Shown here: positions 1-11,996 of the stretch, one piece after another
How the letters are laid out: each line of letters opens with the position of its first letter
Position numbering within the stretch: position 1 is the first letter of the stretch
Made by a program: the position numbers and the translations under genes
Notes under the pieces: model-generated
What the model was told of the DNA's origin: nothing
Databases searched by the model: none
The model's input: only the letters and a program-made list of their open reading frames with translations
Assembly: GCA_914767715.1 (NCBI GenBank)
Contig: OU612070.1
Coordinates: 8,201,501 to 8,265,500, forward strand
Length of the DNA stretch: 64,000 nucleotides
Direction: 5' to 3'
Source: Membranipora membranacea
Taxonomy: Eukaryota > Bryozoa > Gymnolaemata > Cheilostomatida > Membraniporidae

Positions 1-1479
1 AACTTCTGATTTTTTGTAGACAATCGAAAAAAAATAAAGAAAATTGTGTAATACAACAAGTTTTCCATTATGCAATGTAGAACAACATATCTATGCAGTT
101 TTCATAGTTTTCCATCCAAATTATTGCGTTTCTGCGCTCTTTTTTTTCTATCATGCCTCAGTTCAGGCTAGCCTTCTTATTCACCTCTTCACATCATGAA
201 ACAATACAGAAAACCCATGCATTTCTGATACATCTATCTCTCATAGTCATCAATTCAGTAAATTTGTGCACTGAGTCCTACCTCGTTTTGCAACTAAGCC
301 AAATTCTCATCACAGGCTGATAGAGAATAGCGGGTAGTTGCTTGGCTTTGTCTATGTAATTGCAGAGTTGAGGGCAACAACTGCATGCCCGCCAAGTCTT
401 AACATTGCTCATCTTTGGCCAATCAATCTCCTGCCTTTCAATCACAACCCTTCAATGATGCTTGGTGGTGTTTGAGAGTTGTTTGCCAACTATGGTTTGC
501 AGCCTGGGCCAGTGTACGATCTGACTTATGTGGAGGGGTATCTACATAATATAATAAAGTAGTATGTAGGTAAAATATGATTCCTCAGTACAAAATATGA
601 TAGTAGTCTGCACTATTTTGTTGCCCATATGTGACTATCTGGTTTTGACTGACGCCCTGAATAAAATAACTGCAAAAAACCCTAGTCGAAATCTGCTAAA
701 GGAATGGGTCGCTTTGATTTTCGTTCGTATATATTTACCTTAACTTTTTGAGGCATTGACCCAATCCAATGGAAGCTTGCAATGCCCCAAATCCTATTAT
801 AGATTATGGACATAATATAATTAGCATACTTTATAGACTAGGCTTTGACTGTGCGCATAAAAACGGAACAGCATATATTGAAGTCACTGCGTATTCATGT
901 AGATTTTGAGGTAAACCTAGGTCGTCCTGCATTTTCAACTCTTGGTTAGTCTATAGTAAATTGTGCCTGTTTCGATGAGCTGCAACTTCAAAAGAGAGAG
1001 ACTGCCGCAACTTGGAAACGTACCCAGTCTCCGACTTTCAAGACCTTAGACTTTGACAGATCGGCAAATACATGCACTGAAGGTGACCTTATTGGTGTTT
1101 CGATGGTTTAAATTACCAATCGGCTTGACCTAGCCGCCCTTGTAACAGCTCAGTGAATGGAGCCAAAACTTTAGATAGTTGTCAGAATAGACTTTCATTT
1201 AACTGCATATGCTGAAATCCACTGAGCTGAGTGGTATTCAAATCAAAGACATTTCAAGGAACATGTAGGACAGCCACCGGATGTGAAGTCTAGGCTGATT
1301 GCATAATTAAGCAAGACATTTATCCTCTCTTTGCTTGCGTTTAAAAGTTGTGTAGAGTTATCTGAATTTATACTGAAAAAGAACAACTCCCATTTCTCTC
1401 CATGATATTATCATAAAACAATTGTAAGAGTGAGGGTTTTGTAAAATAACGCCATGAGTTCTCATTACTACTTTTTCAG
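1..1479. repeat. Duplicated non-coding module, copy 1
   Basis: This stretch has close matches at about 20985-25862 (copy 2) and 33494-35963 (copy 3), so it is part of the tandem unit that also carries the receptor genes. Copy 1 lacks about 1.2 kb near position 650 that copies 2 and 3 share, which is where their transporter-like exons lie. No exon with proper splice sites is visible here. The window starts inside the unit. Confidence 0.8.
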
Positions 1480-1667
1480 CTTTGCCTACACTGCTGGAGC
1501 AATGTTTGAAGCTAGTTATAAACTTAACTGCACCCTAATCAGACCACTAGATGGAAGGCAGTATCCTCACTGTGAATTTGATGACCTTATCACAACTGGG
1601 GGAGCAGAGGGAAAGGACATATTGACGCTATACATGGCTGTGATATTAGTGCTTTCTTGCTTTAAAT
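1480..1667 (+). CDS. Orphan internal exon of an unrecognised membrane protein
   Basis: An acceptor (TTTTTCAG) and a donor (GTGAGT) bracket 188 nt open in one frame, reading from FAYTAGAMF to a hydrophobic end LYMAVILVLSCFK. The paralogous stretch at 25863-26050 differs by about eight substitutions, seven of them synonymous, which points to past selection on protein. Similarity breaks down immediately upstream of the acceptor, as expected at an exon edge. The final segment looks like a membrane helix. Its layout (cysteines, then a hydrophobic stretch) loosely resembles the C-terminal end of ABCG half-transporters, but I am not sure of the family. I found no partner exons nearby, so the gene may continue outside the window or be a remnant. 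Confidence 0.5.
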
Positions 1668-2527
1668 GTGAGTAGGTTTTCATGCTGCTGCTGACTGTCC
1701 AACAGGATTATTGTATGCTAGTAACCAAATTTGATTTTGTTGTATCAATGGTAACCGATTGTTATTCTGTTGAAATACCCATGCTTTCTAACATTATATT
1801 TTTTTACTGACTCAGCTATAAATTTTATTGTATTTCTCCACACATTTTGCAACAAGTACCACGATACAAGATTTGTTATAGTTTGGATTCACCCCAGGAG
1901 AGTAAATATTATCTAGAGTTTAGTTAAGCTGGAGACAAAATGTTAGAGACAATATTTTGGCTGTTAACTAGCCTTAAGTTAGCTTTTATAGGCAGGTGCG
2001 AGATGGCAAACTTTTCGACCAGCGAAAACTTATTTCCTCTAGAGTTATGACCAAATTACGCAACATTACCATGTACCTCTTTTTCTTCTCAGTAACACCA
2101 AATAAAAAAAAGATTCTAGATAACATAATCAGAGAAATTTATGCCCAAAACATCAATTGTTGACTCTGATTTTTCCACCCTCTTGTTTACATTTTCTCCA
2201 TATTTAATTAATTAACTCAATGAAGGGAGCTGGTATGCAACAAACGGTAATATCAAGTTAAAGTAATTTTTAAAGGTTTTCAAAACTTACACCCATCTGG
2301 TCACTACCATTGTCATATTTTTAGTGCTGTTTTTTTCAATTTACATTTCAATCATTATGTAGTGCTGATGTGCTGTTATGATATTTAAGACGATAGTCAG
2401 TAATCATCGTTGATTAATGAATGGATAGTATTTGTAGTAAAGGCACACCAGGTAATGGTTATGGCGCTTTGTGTTGGAAGAAAGAACTCAAATTAGAAAC
2501 ATAGACTATGCAGTAGGGCTGGACGGT
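1668..2527. other. Non-coding part of duplicated module, copy 1
   Basis: Matches about 26693-27560 of the second unit with scattered substitutions and small indels. It is AT-rich and I see no supported exon or RNA gene. Confidence 0.6.
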
Positions 2528-3256
2528 GGTATGAACCTGGTCTTGACCCGTGGGTATGAACATGGTCCTGACCCGTGGGTATGAACCTGGTCCTGACCCG
2601 TGGGTATGAACATGGTCTTGACCCGTGGGTATGAACATGGTCCTGACCCATGGGTATGAACCTGGTCCTGACCCGTGGGTATGAACCTGGTCTTGACCCG
2701 TGGGTATGAACATGGTCCTGACCCGTGGGTATGAACCTGGTCTTGACCCGTGGGTATGAACCTGGTCCTGACCCGTGGGTATGAACATGGTCCTGACCCG
2801 TGGGTATGAACATGGTCTTGACCCGTGGGTATGAACATGGTCCTGACCCGTGGGTATGAACCTGGTCCTGACCCGTGGGTATGAACCTGGTCTTGACCCG
2901 TGGGTATGAACCTGGTCTTGACCCGTGGGTATGAACCTGGTCTTGACCCGTGGGTATGAACATGGTCTTGACCCGTGGGTATGAACATGGTCCTGACCCA
3001 TGGGTATGAACCTGGTCCTGACCCGTGGGTATGAACCTGGTCTTGACCCGTGGGTATGAACATGGTCCTGACCCGTGGGTATGAACCTGGTCTTGACCCG
3101 TGGGTATGAACCTGGTCCTGACCCGTGGGTATGAACATGGTCCTGACCCGTGGGTATGAACATGGTCTTGACCCGTGGGTATGAACATGGTCCTGACCCG
3201 TGGGTATGAACCTGGTCCTGACCCGTGGGTATGAACCTGGTCCTGACCCGTGGGTA
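2528..3256. repeat. 25-bp minisatellite, about 29 units, with higher-order structure
   Basis: The unit is TGGGTATGAACMTGGTCYTG followed by ACCCG. Almost all variation is confined to two binary sites (C/A and C/T), plus a rare final CCCA. Because 25 is not a multiple of 3 and the unit lacks stops on the minus strand, three long minus-strand frames are open by chance. The homologous site in the second unit (27561-27590) has only about one repeat, so the array expanded after the duplication. Confidence 0.95.
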
Positions 3257-4134
3257 TTGACTGCTTTGGACACGGCTGAGGACGGGTTTTGGCTTTGTCA
3301 TTAATCGCTCTTTTAGACCTGGGTAGACAAATCAGTTGTACAATCAATTCTGGAAATTTGGTGCTTTGATTTTGCAGTTATGAATGGAACTGAGGATGAA
3401 TCTTGAACTGCAGAATACTTTCTGTATTCTTTGTCAGGTATAATTTGGTTTTACCAGTGTGCAGCAAAACCCAATTCCAGTAGTGCTGTTTCATGCATAC
3501 CCGATTCCCGACTGTTACTTGGTTTGGCATGCATGTTTCACCCCTATAGTGTAGATGGCGCCCCAAGCCCAGTCCTGCTTGATCGCTTAAACCTGGAAAC
3601 CAGACCCGGTTCTGCCTTCAGGTACCTGTTTCAGCCGCACTATGAAGTACGGTCCAAGCGCCACCTATCACATAGTCAAATGGGTCGGATTCGGTTTACC
3701 TAATTTTCCATTGAAAATCAAAATAATGATATTTTACCATTATTGCAGGAAAAACTAACTAACCCATATAGCCAATTGTGACCATGTTAGCAGTATCTCA
3801 TTTAATAGGTATTATTCCATTCCCTGCTCAATATAATCCAATTCTTCCATATTATTAGTTCCCAAGATGGTCAAGGGCTCTTACGCAATTGTCAAATGTC
3901 AGGGCCAAAGTTCAAAGGCCCCAGAGTAAACATTGCTTAACTCAGTTGTTTTATGTTCACAATGAATGGTCTCGGCGAACAAAAATGCAACGAGGAAGTA
4001 AATAAGGTGCTCTACTTCAATGTAAGCATCGAGCTTGGAGAATGAGTTATTACTGCTCAGTACTTGCTCTATGTGAAATCAATGGCTTGCTAAAGATTGG
4101 ATATTCAACTATTGAACAGCTTCGACTAGATGTC
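3257..4134. other. Upstream region of receptor A, no confirmed gene
   Basis: Homologous to 27591-28496 ahead of receptor B. A conserved stretch at 3431-3703 is open in both copies (paralogue 27766-28041), but the same DNA is also open on the minus strand and I recognise neither product. It may be part of the promoter or 5' leader of the receptor genes, or an old repeat. Confidence 0.4.
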
Positions 4135-5412
4135 ATGGGTGCTGTCCGGGTGCACCAAACTCTACCATTCTTATTGATAGCTGCATCCCTGTTTGGTAAG
4201 TTGACGCTATAATTTCCTACATTGATAAATGCAAATGAAATATATTTTTCACATGTTGTGCAATCTTCCTAATACAAGGTACTTACTCTTGTGAATCATG
4301 GCTTATTAAAACCAGGTGGACACATGTAGAGTTTTGTGCTTCTGGAATTTGGAATCCTGTTTGCTATTTTAGCCCCAGTGCACTCACTACCATGTGATTG
4401 GGGGAACAACACAGGGAGACTGATTCCACTTATCTCAGGTGATATAAGAACAGTGACTGTAAGATCTGAGGCTGAGTGTAGAGATCACTGTATGAATCAG
4501 ACATCATTCATCTGCGCTGCCGTAAACTACAGACTCAGTGAGGAGAGCTGTGAGCTGCTGACTGAAAATAATGAGACTGCTACGGTGGAGACAACTCAAA
4601 CTGAATGGAGATACTGCATCAGGCCGCTGTGTGCAGGTAGGTCGGTAAAAGTAGCTGGATTATATCAAAGTCCTCGATTGATGCCACTAGGTTCGTTCCA
4701 TATCAATTAGATCAGCAATTTTTAATCTCTTCCTTCCATTTCGAGGAAATTTTATTTTTAGCTGAATGGATTTTGTAATTTAGATTCTTGAATATATACT
4801 GTTCACTATGCCTTTCAATCAAATTGATAAACCATTTATTTTGGTACACTTACCCTCTTATCACAGCCAAACCCATAATCTGCCCACATACCACTGCAAA
4901 TGCTATAAAGACGAACTTTTTGTGTTCTAATACAGGTATATGGTTTCCTTGGATTTCACACTCGAGTAGCTACGATGGAAGTACTGATGATTTGATAGTA
5001 AATGAAGATATATCATCTCTAAGATGGTGTATGGATGAGTGTATGAAGACCTCTCCTGCACAGAACAGCTGTGACTCTATAGTTATCTCTAATACAGAGC
5101 ACCAGGGAAGATGTAGATTGTCAAATCACATTATGGTGAACAGAACTCAAACCTCTGAAGCAAACACAGTGTATACATATTGCAACAGACCATATTGGTA
5201 CAGAGGTAATTTTATATACGACACCATTTAACAAAACTGTTTTCATCCTTGAAGTGAAACACGACGAAGAAATAAGCTACTGGCAGTCTGTACTATATTT
5301 TGTTTTTGAGGGCATGTCATTGATTTGGTTCAGAGGCACTCTGGTACAGCAAATATATATTCAGGCTCTAAATATATCAGGGAATTATAATTTATATGTC
5401 TTCTAATTTTAG

Positions 5413-5630
5413 GAGATTCACCTGGTGTTTTCGGGAAAAATGACCTGACCGATCGAAATAATTTTGGCTTAAGATTCTTTGCATTTGAAAGTGCAACAAT
5501 TGAGAGTGAAGGATACTTGATAGGATGGCAGTATTATCTCAAGGCAGTACCTGACCAATGTAGCAGAACATCATATGTTAGTGTATATGGCGTGCGTTCA
5601 CTCCCGACTGGAGAGTACGAACTTATAGCA
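5413..5630 (+). CDS. GWQYY-domain exon of receptor A, first part
   Basis: Begins after a TTTTAG acceptor in phase 1 with GDSPGVFG and contains the hallmark LIGWQYYLK. It aligns without gaps to 29653-29870 of receptor B, then stops matching abruptly at 5631, where the inserted element begins. The rest of the domain resumes at 17353. Confidence 0.8.
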
Positions 5631-5699
5631 CTCAGGGCATATAAGGTAATTTTGTGAACCCGAGTTATCTCCACATCTCGAAAAGGCCAAAATTCATAT

Positions 5700-7030
5700 A
5701 AATTATAAAGCGAAAAACTTCTTTTGTGGCTGGCATAAAAAGTTATCAAGCTACAGACCTCAAACTTTCAGGACACACTCACAAACTGTGTATTTCTTTG
5801 CCCCCCATGAAAGTGGAATAATTGCATACATAAGCCGGCAGCAGGGCAGCAATTTATATCATTTTTTAACTGTTTTCCGTAAAGCTTTCGATATGTTGGT
5901 GGATATTTTCCTTGTTTACTAACGAAAATAACCACTATGTTCCTCAGAAGATGAGCAATCCAATGATATAAAAATTTGTGGTGTCAGACCATTTGAAGCC
6001 ATGCTGCTGCTCAAAAGAAAATGTGCTTCTACATTATTTTATTGATCTGCGATGATTTAGCTGTGCACAAATATGCTGATTGTGTGTGTATTCATCATCA
6101 GTAATGTAATGTAATTATTGTTATACAGAATTCATGCTCCACTAAATTTAAGGCAGACACTCTTATTTTGATACAACATGTCTGTGTAGCTCAGTGGATA
6201 ATTCTCTATTTCGTCAACGCAGAGCTCTGGGTTGGAATTGGTGCCAAATTTTTTATACTCTCAATATGGCTATAAATCATAATGATTGTAAAGAGGAAGC
6301 CTTTTTTGTTGCAAACAAAATAAGTTGTCGAGCTACAGACCTCAGATTTTCAGATCATACTCAAAAAATGCCCGCCATGAAAATTGAGTAGTTGCATACA
6401 TATGCCGGCAGCAGGGCAGCAATTTTATCATTTTCAAACTGTTTTCACTAAAGCTCTCGAAATGTTGGAAGATGTTTTCCTTTTTTACTAAAAAAATTAA
6501 CACTATGTTCCTCGGGAGATGAGGAATCCAATGATATAAAAATTTGTGCTGTCAGACCTTTAGAGGTTATGCTGCTGCTCAAAAGATAATTTGGCTACAC
6601 ATTGTTTTACTGATTTGTGATGCTTTAGAAAAAGCTTCTTTTGTAGCTGGCATAAGAAAATATTGAGCTACAGACCTCAGATTTTCAGGACACACTCACA
6701 AACTGTGAATTTCTTTGCCCCCATGAAAATGGAATAATTGCATACATAAGCCGGCAGCAGAGCAGCAATTTATATCATTTTTTAACTGTTTACCATAAAG
6801 CTTTCGATATGTTGGTAGATATTTTCCTTGTTTACTAAAGAAAATAACCACTGTGTTCCTCAGAAGATGAGCAATCCAATGATATAAAAATTTGTGATGT
6901 CAGACCATTCGAAGCCATGCTGCTGCTAAAAAGAAAATGTGCCTACACATTATTTTACTGATTTGTGATGCTTTAGAGAAAGCTTCTTTTGTAGCAATTA
7001 TTGAGCTAAAGACCCCAGATTTTCAGGACA
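5700..7030. repeat. About 3.2 tandem copies of a 330-340 bp repeat
   Basis: Three copies begin near 5704, 6290 and 6630, with a partial fourth near 6985. Landmarks in each are AGCTACAGACC, GCCGGCAGCAG, ATCCAATGATATAAAAATTT and GCTGCTGCT. Roughly 230 bp containing a tRNA-like box A separates copies one and two. No coding frame is conserved between copies. Confidence 0.8.
6178..6250 (+). other. tRNA-like SINE fragment
   Basis: TAGCTCAGTGG is a good polymerase III box A. About 40 nt on, GGTTGGAATTG is a degenerate box B. No cloverleaf can be drawn, so this is a SINE head or pseudo-tRNA, not a working tRNA. Confidence 0.4.
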
Positions 7031-7639
7031 TACACTGAGTTTCATGCCCCATATATCATTACCCAACCAGCAACATTATTGTATAATTAACCCTGCCTGC
7101 CAAATAAACTACATTCATTATTGCTATTGTATTGTTATAGTATAATCCTTTACAGTTCTAGCCCAGTTCTAGTCAATATTATATAATTGGATTGACATTG
7201 TATTCAATGAGTTTGTATTTAGATGACCAGGGAAGTTAGCTGCTACAATGAAAGCATTCCATTCGAATTGTCCTCCTCACAATTTTTGTAAGCACAACTC
7301 TTAGTATTGAGTATGATGAGCCCACAAAATACCTATGTTCAACTCTTCTGTGTTGTACTGTAGGCCTACCCTAAGCTATATCTTGTGCAATCTGAGAATG
7401 TAGGCAGCAACTGCATTAATAGAATACATCAGCTAAATTATGCTAGCAGAATGATCACAAAACTTTGCTGCTAATAAAAAAGTACAACATCGCTCACCAG
7501 TTGAGCGAGGATCTACTTTGTATTAATCGCCCTACATGCCTAAGTGGAGAAAAGTGATATGCGAATGAGGCCATATTCTCCACAGAACTACCGAAAATAT
7601 GCTGACTGATGCTAGAAACAGTGGTGTATATTAGCACTC

Positions 7640-7728
7640 ATATTAGCTCAGTGTGTAGAGCGTCTGCCTAATAATCACTGTTAATAAGATTGTTGTGGGT
7701 TCGAATCCCTTCGGGGTCAGTTTTTTTT
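7640..7728 (+). other. tRNA-derived SINE head or degenerate tRNA
   Basis: TAGCTCAGTGTG (box A) is followed by GGTTCGAATCC, a perfect box B, then a T8 run that could end polymerase III transcription. The arm sequences do not pair at the acceptor stem and the interval between the boxes is long, so a functional tRNA is unlikely. Confidence 0.5.
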
Positions 7729-7872
7729 CAAATGGGTGCTTTATAACTGGAGCATTTTTACCGTAATCTTCTACTGCTATTGAGTTGTTTTCTGAAAGTA
7801 CCCAACAGCTCAGTGAGCTATTGAAATACCTCTCTGCTTGCACTATTTTGCTACCGATATGCAAAAATTTCC

Positions 7873-7952
7873 GTGGTGGGAGGGCGCTTAAGCGCCCCTC
7901 CCACACCCTCCCCGCCACGCCTACGGCGTGTGGATCGGGCTGTGCCCGATCA
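7873..7952. repeat. GC-rich triple hairpin
   Basis: Three short hairpins follow one another: GGGCGCTTAAGCGCCC with flanking GGGAG/CTCCC, then CACGCCTACGGCGTG, then GATCGGGCTGTGCCCGATC. Their GC content stands out sharply from the AT-rich surroundings. The stretch may be the end of a dispersed element or a structured RNA segment. Confidence 0.6.
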
Positions 7953-8937
7953 TTATGCTCATCTCTAAAAAGTCAGTGAGTGAAATTTTTTAGAATATAC
8001 GCCCCTGGCTAGAAAACATACTTGGTGTCAAAGCATGCAGTATTAATACTGATTATTGGCATAGTCTTAATCTACGCTCCTTGGGATTTTTGAGATTGAA
8101 TGGCTCTGAGCAAGGATTTAGCTCTGAATGCTATGGTATGTGGGTAAAATGAGGCAAAGGTAAATCTATTGTAAACCTGGTATACATTCATTACCTGTCT
8201 ACAAAGGAGCTCATGATGTTAAACTTTATCATTCCCAGCCATCTCAGTTATATGGTGTACAGGAAGCAATTGTGGCATTTTTCTCTCTCACTCTTGGATG
8301 GTAGTTCCCTAGCAGGTGTTGGCACTAGTACAGATAGTATTTAAATGTTAGGCTAGTAACAAGACAACAACGTTTACAGTAATACATTTTAAGCTGTCAG
8401 CTTGTGTGCCACAAGCAGGGAGGTTAGCCTTTAACAGGCATAATGACTTAATTACCTCAATATTCCTTGTCAAAACTTTTAATTATCGAATTAATTGTCG
8501 CTGGTAGTTAATCCTACACACACATTCCATTGCACTTGTAACAAGTCATCATGACACACTTGTGGAATTAGAGAGACAGGATGTCATCGTAAGCTGACCT
8601 AACTTCCTGTCTTTTGCCGCTGATAATGAATGCGGTGAGTTTTTAATTTTGCGAATGTACATGTTTACAATGATGGTTGTTTTGGTGAAAGTACAATCAA
8701 GATCGTTCTTTGACAGAAGAGTGAGGGGGCGGGAAGTTTTAACCTTTTATGAAAAATACTAGATGGTTGACCAAATTCCATTTGTATATTTTCATCAAAT
8801 TATTTCACCAAACTCTGCTTCCAAGCTCATCATAGTACAGAGTAACTATGCCAAAAATGAGATTGCTTTGCAAAAAAATCTCTTGTGTCCTTATTATCCG
8901 GTGTTTCATTGATTTTCCTCTGCTACTTGGTCAACTA

Positions 8938-8989
8938 CAAGAGCTGAGCCCGATACAACATACAGTGGTTGTATCTGGCTCAGCTCTTG
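8938..8989. repeat. 22-bp stem hairpin (miRNA-precursor size)
   Basis: CAAGAGCTGAGCCCGATACA plus AC pairs with a downstream arm across an 8-nt loop, with a single mismatch in 22 bp. The size suits either a small-RNA precursor or a foldback element. Expression cannot be judged from sequence. Confidence 0.5.
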
Positions 8990-9846
8990 ATAATCTGCTG
9001 CTAGCTCATTACGATAATCTGTGTGTTTACCCAAAGGGTTAACCATTTTTAAATCTACTGGTACCTTTTAATTTCTGTGCAGGTTGCCTATGAATGCCAA
9101 TGTCAACAAAATTAACATTCTGACTGGCTTATCTTGATTATGACTTCATGGGTAAACAACTTGGATAACAACAATACATCCAATTATGCTTGAACTCAGC
9201 TGCTTGGCTAAGATGTTGATGTCAAGTAAAAGGTAAACAATTGGCAAATAGACACTGAGAATCTTGTTCAATTCAATAAGTTAATCCCATTGAAAGTGAT
9301 CAGGCAGATTGAACTGTACATTGTAGCCATTGAATGCATGCATTGAAAAGTTTGGTATGTTGAAAGTTTAATTTCAAATCAATTGCATGTAATTGAGTGA
9401 TATTGCTAGTATCGGGCAAAACAACATCGATGCATCAGTTCCATGTGGTCTACCAAATACATTTCCTAGAAGTTTCGACCATTACGACAGGATTTCCACA
9501 ATGCAGCTATAGTCTGGAGTTCCAATCAAGGAGTACTTTTACTCCTTGTTCCAATCATTTCAACAAATTCCTGCCAAAGGAATACCCACACTGATATTTA
9601 TTCTGTTATATATGAGACCGGTAGCTTAGACAGGCGGCTGGGTTGCCAGATTAGGGGCTTGTAGGGCCATTACATCAGTTAAGATTTAGAGCGATAAATA
9701 ATTGCCTGGACAGTCTTGTAGCAGATAATCTTTCAAAGCTATCAGCTTAATATTATCGCCTGCATTCATATATTTAGAATTTACAGTGACCATCAGACAT
9801 TCCGTACAAACGAGTTCTATTGTGTCATTGAACTATAGGTCTGTTT

Positions 9847-10399
9847 CGGTAACTGTAAATTGCTGAACAGGCTGAACGGACTGAACAGCTGAACAGAATT
9901 TCTCAGACTAAAATTATTATTTGTTATCATTTCTCTGGCTGGCAATCACTTGTCAGACACATTCCTCCTAACCAAATGATTTGATGAGTCACTAAGTTCC
10001 TGTTGGCACCTAATATAACCAATTTAGGGCAAGCAAATGAAGCAATCAATGTGCCAATTATGACAAAATCTGATAGTGCTCTGGAAATTGGATACCAGAA
10101 ACATTATCCAGCTCAACCTCAACCTCAACCTAGCCAGTCTTAACAAGCTTTGTTTAGGGGGGGGGGGGGGGGGCTATTTTCCATCCATTCACTAGTCGTG
10201 TAATGCCAAAAGATTTTCTGTGCATAAAATTGAAAGAAACCAAGGTGAATGCAAACTTGAAATAAATAATTTAATGAGACGAATATAAAGAATTGTCCAT
10301 GCTTATGCAAAATTAGCCAATCATGTAAAGAATCAAACAGATAGTAGTCTGAGAAATTCTGTTCAGCTGTTCAGTCTGTTCAGCAATTTACAGTTACCC
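9847..10399. mobile_element. MITE-like element with 8-9 bp target duplication
   Basis: The ends share a long inverted repeat starting (C/G)GGTAACTGTAAATTGCTG and continuing through several GAACAG heptamer-like repeats to TTTCTCAGACTA. GGTCTGTT(T) flanks both sides (9838-9846 and 10400-10408). An 8-bp duplication is usual for hAT and P superfamilies. There is no coding capacity, so it is presumably mobilised in trans. It is nested inside the TTAA-flanked element. Confidence 0.8.
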
Positions 10400-10575
10400 G
10401 GTCTGTTTGATCAAGAAGTAACAGGGGAAGCTGTTACTCCTTGGTTTGATTTACCCTTGCTTCTCTCTACCCACATTCCATAAAATTCAGAGCTTGCGCT
10501 CCATGCCCAGAACATCTTCATCCAACAAACCGCTAATGAAAGCCATCCACGCTAAAAAATCCCAAGGAGCGTAGA

Positions 10576-11996
10576 TTAACCCTTAGTGTGTCATCTATAT
10601 AATCCCTCTGGTTAGCTATTCTTGTTGAAATTCCTAAAAATGATAAGGGGTTGTAAAAATTGATATATCTTAAAATCTAGAGGGTGTAGAAGGAAAGTTT
10701 AAATAAACTTCTTCTAAACAAGATTCCTGATCTATCTATATAACTTTTAACCACCCAGCAATAACTGAAATGATTGATGAGGTGTTGAAACACACAAAAA
10801 AGTGTACAACTATACTTATTTTGTATATATCTGAACACAAATACTCTCACACCAGTCTTACAGAATCATAATTTGTACCACTGGACAGGGAATTTTGTTT
10901 AGATGAGAAATAAAAAAATAACTAACTCTTTACGAGCAATGATACTACCATGGTGATGATTATAGCAAGGAGGGTTCAATATTAGCAAAGTTTATGCAAG
11001 CAGTGCCATCGTACTATAATCCTCTATCAATTAGTAAGCTGCTTTGTACTAATTTCTAAAAATTATTAAACTGCCTTGTACTAACTACTAACCAGGATAG
11101 TAGTCTTGGACCTCACGAACCAAAAAATGTGTACTAGCAGCACCGATTCCCACCTAACTGCAACCCTCTATGAGCCATAAGAAGCTTAACACAGGGATAA
11201 ACCGACTTGTAAATTTGCCTGCCATTGCTAAACACAATGCCTGAGAAACCATTCTGTGATCAATGAAGAGGGAGTTCATTGCTGTGATCAAACCTCAATA
11301 TGTATGTGTGCGCTATACAAATGACACTTCTTGTTTCGGACATACAGAGGTAGACCGACCCTCTCACCAACCTCAACCGGACTCACCCACACAGTTCAGT
11401 GACAACCGACAACCAAATGTATCATGTGATGATATATGACAAGATGTAAGATCAGTGCATCAACATGAACCTAGTGCTCAGCCTATTTGTCGAGTGATGA
11501 ACCTTTTGATCATGTTTTGGAAATGAATTGAAAGCTGTTTATTTTAAAAAACAAGTCGTACTCATTGTACTCTTAAATATAACTGATATACATGTTAATC
11601 CACAGTAGGAATACCTGCATTGAACTAAAGTTCACTGATACCTGAATAGGATGCAAAGCATTGGAATGAAAAATTATGAATAATCGACGAGGTGAGAACA
11701 ATAAACTGTCAAAAAAAAAAATTGAATCAGTAGAAAATACTAAAAAGTTTAGATGTTATTCTTGCATATGTTAACCCACAAAACATTGGCATTCACAATC
11801 AACAACCCTAGAAGGCCTCCTGCGATTGTCAACAGGATTATAAAACACCATTAGGCGCAAGAAATGCCCTAAAGTCAATTGATATATCAATACAAATGTG
11901 AACACTGAACAGCTTGAAACTTTTATAAAATGAGAGCATGTGCCCATCCCTATCAATTATCATATGGGGAAAGTTTATGTGGCACTACTTTTTGAT
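10576..11996. other. Non-coding interior of the 11.7 kb insertion
   Basis: AT-rich DNA with short open frames on both strands and no convincing splice-bounded exon. I can assign nothing here. Confidence 0.5.

Larger units (their letters stand above)
8071..10575. mobile_element. TTAA-flanked 2.5 kb TIR element
   Basis: The 21-bp end TCTACGCTCCTTGGGATTTTT at 8071 is repeated as an exact inverted copy ending at 10575. TTAA stands immediately outside both ends (8067-8070 and 10576-10579). A TTAA target duplication is known for piggyBac and Kolobok elements. No transposase frame is visible inside, so this is non-autonomous or decayed. It lies within the 11.7 kb insertion and itself contains another element. 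Confidence 0.8.

Noticed and set aside
2459-3347. Three overlapping minus-strand proteins of about 255-284 residues with THGSGPGSYPRV repeats
   Set aside because: They are a by-product of the 25-bp minisatellite, and the paralogous site has only about one unit.
3378-3703. Conserved opposing open frames upstream of receptors A and B
   Set aside because: Both strands are open and the copies are nearly identical at DNA level, so there is no evidence of coding; kept only as an upstream region.
7640-7728. Functional tRNA gene
   Set aside because: Box A and box B are good, but no acceptor stem or proper anticodon arm can be formed.
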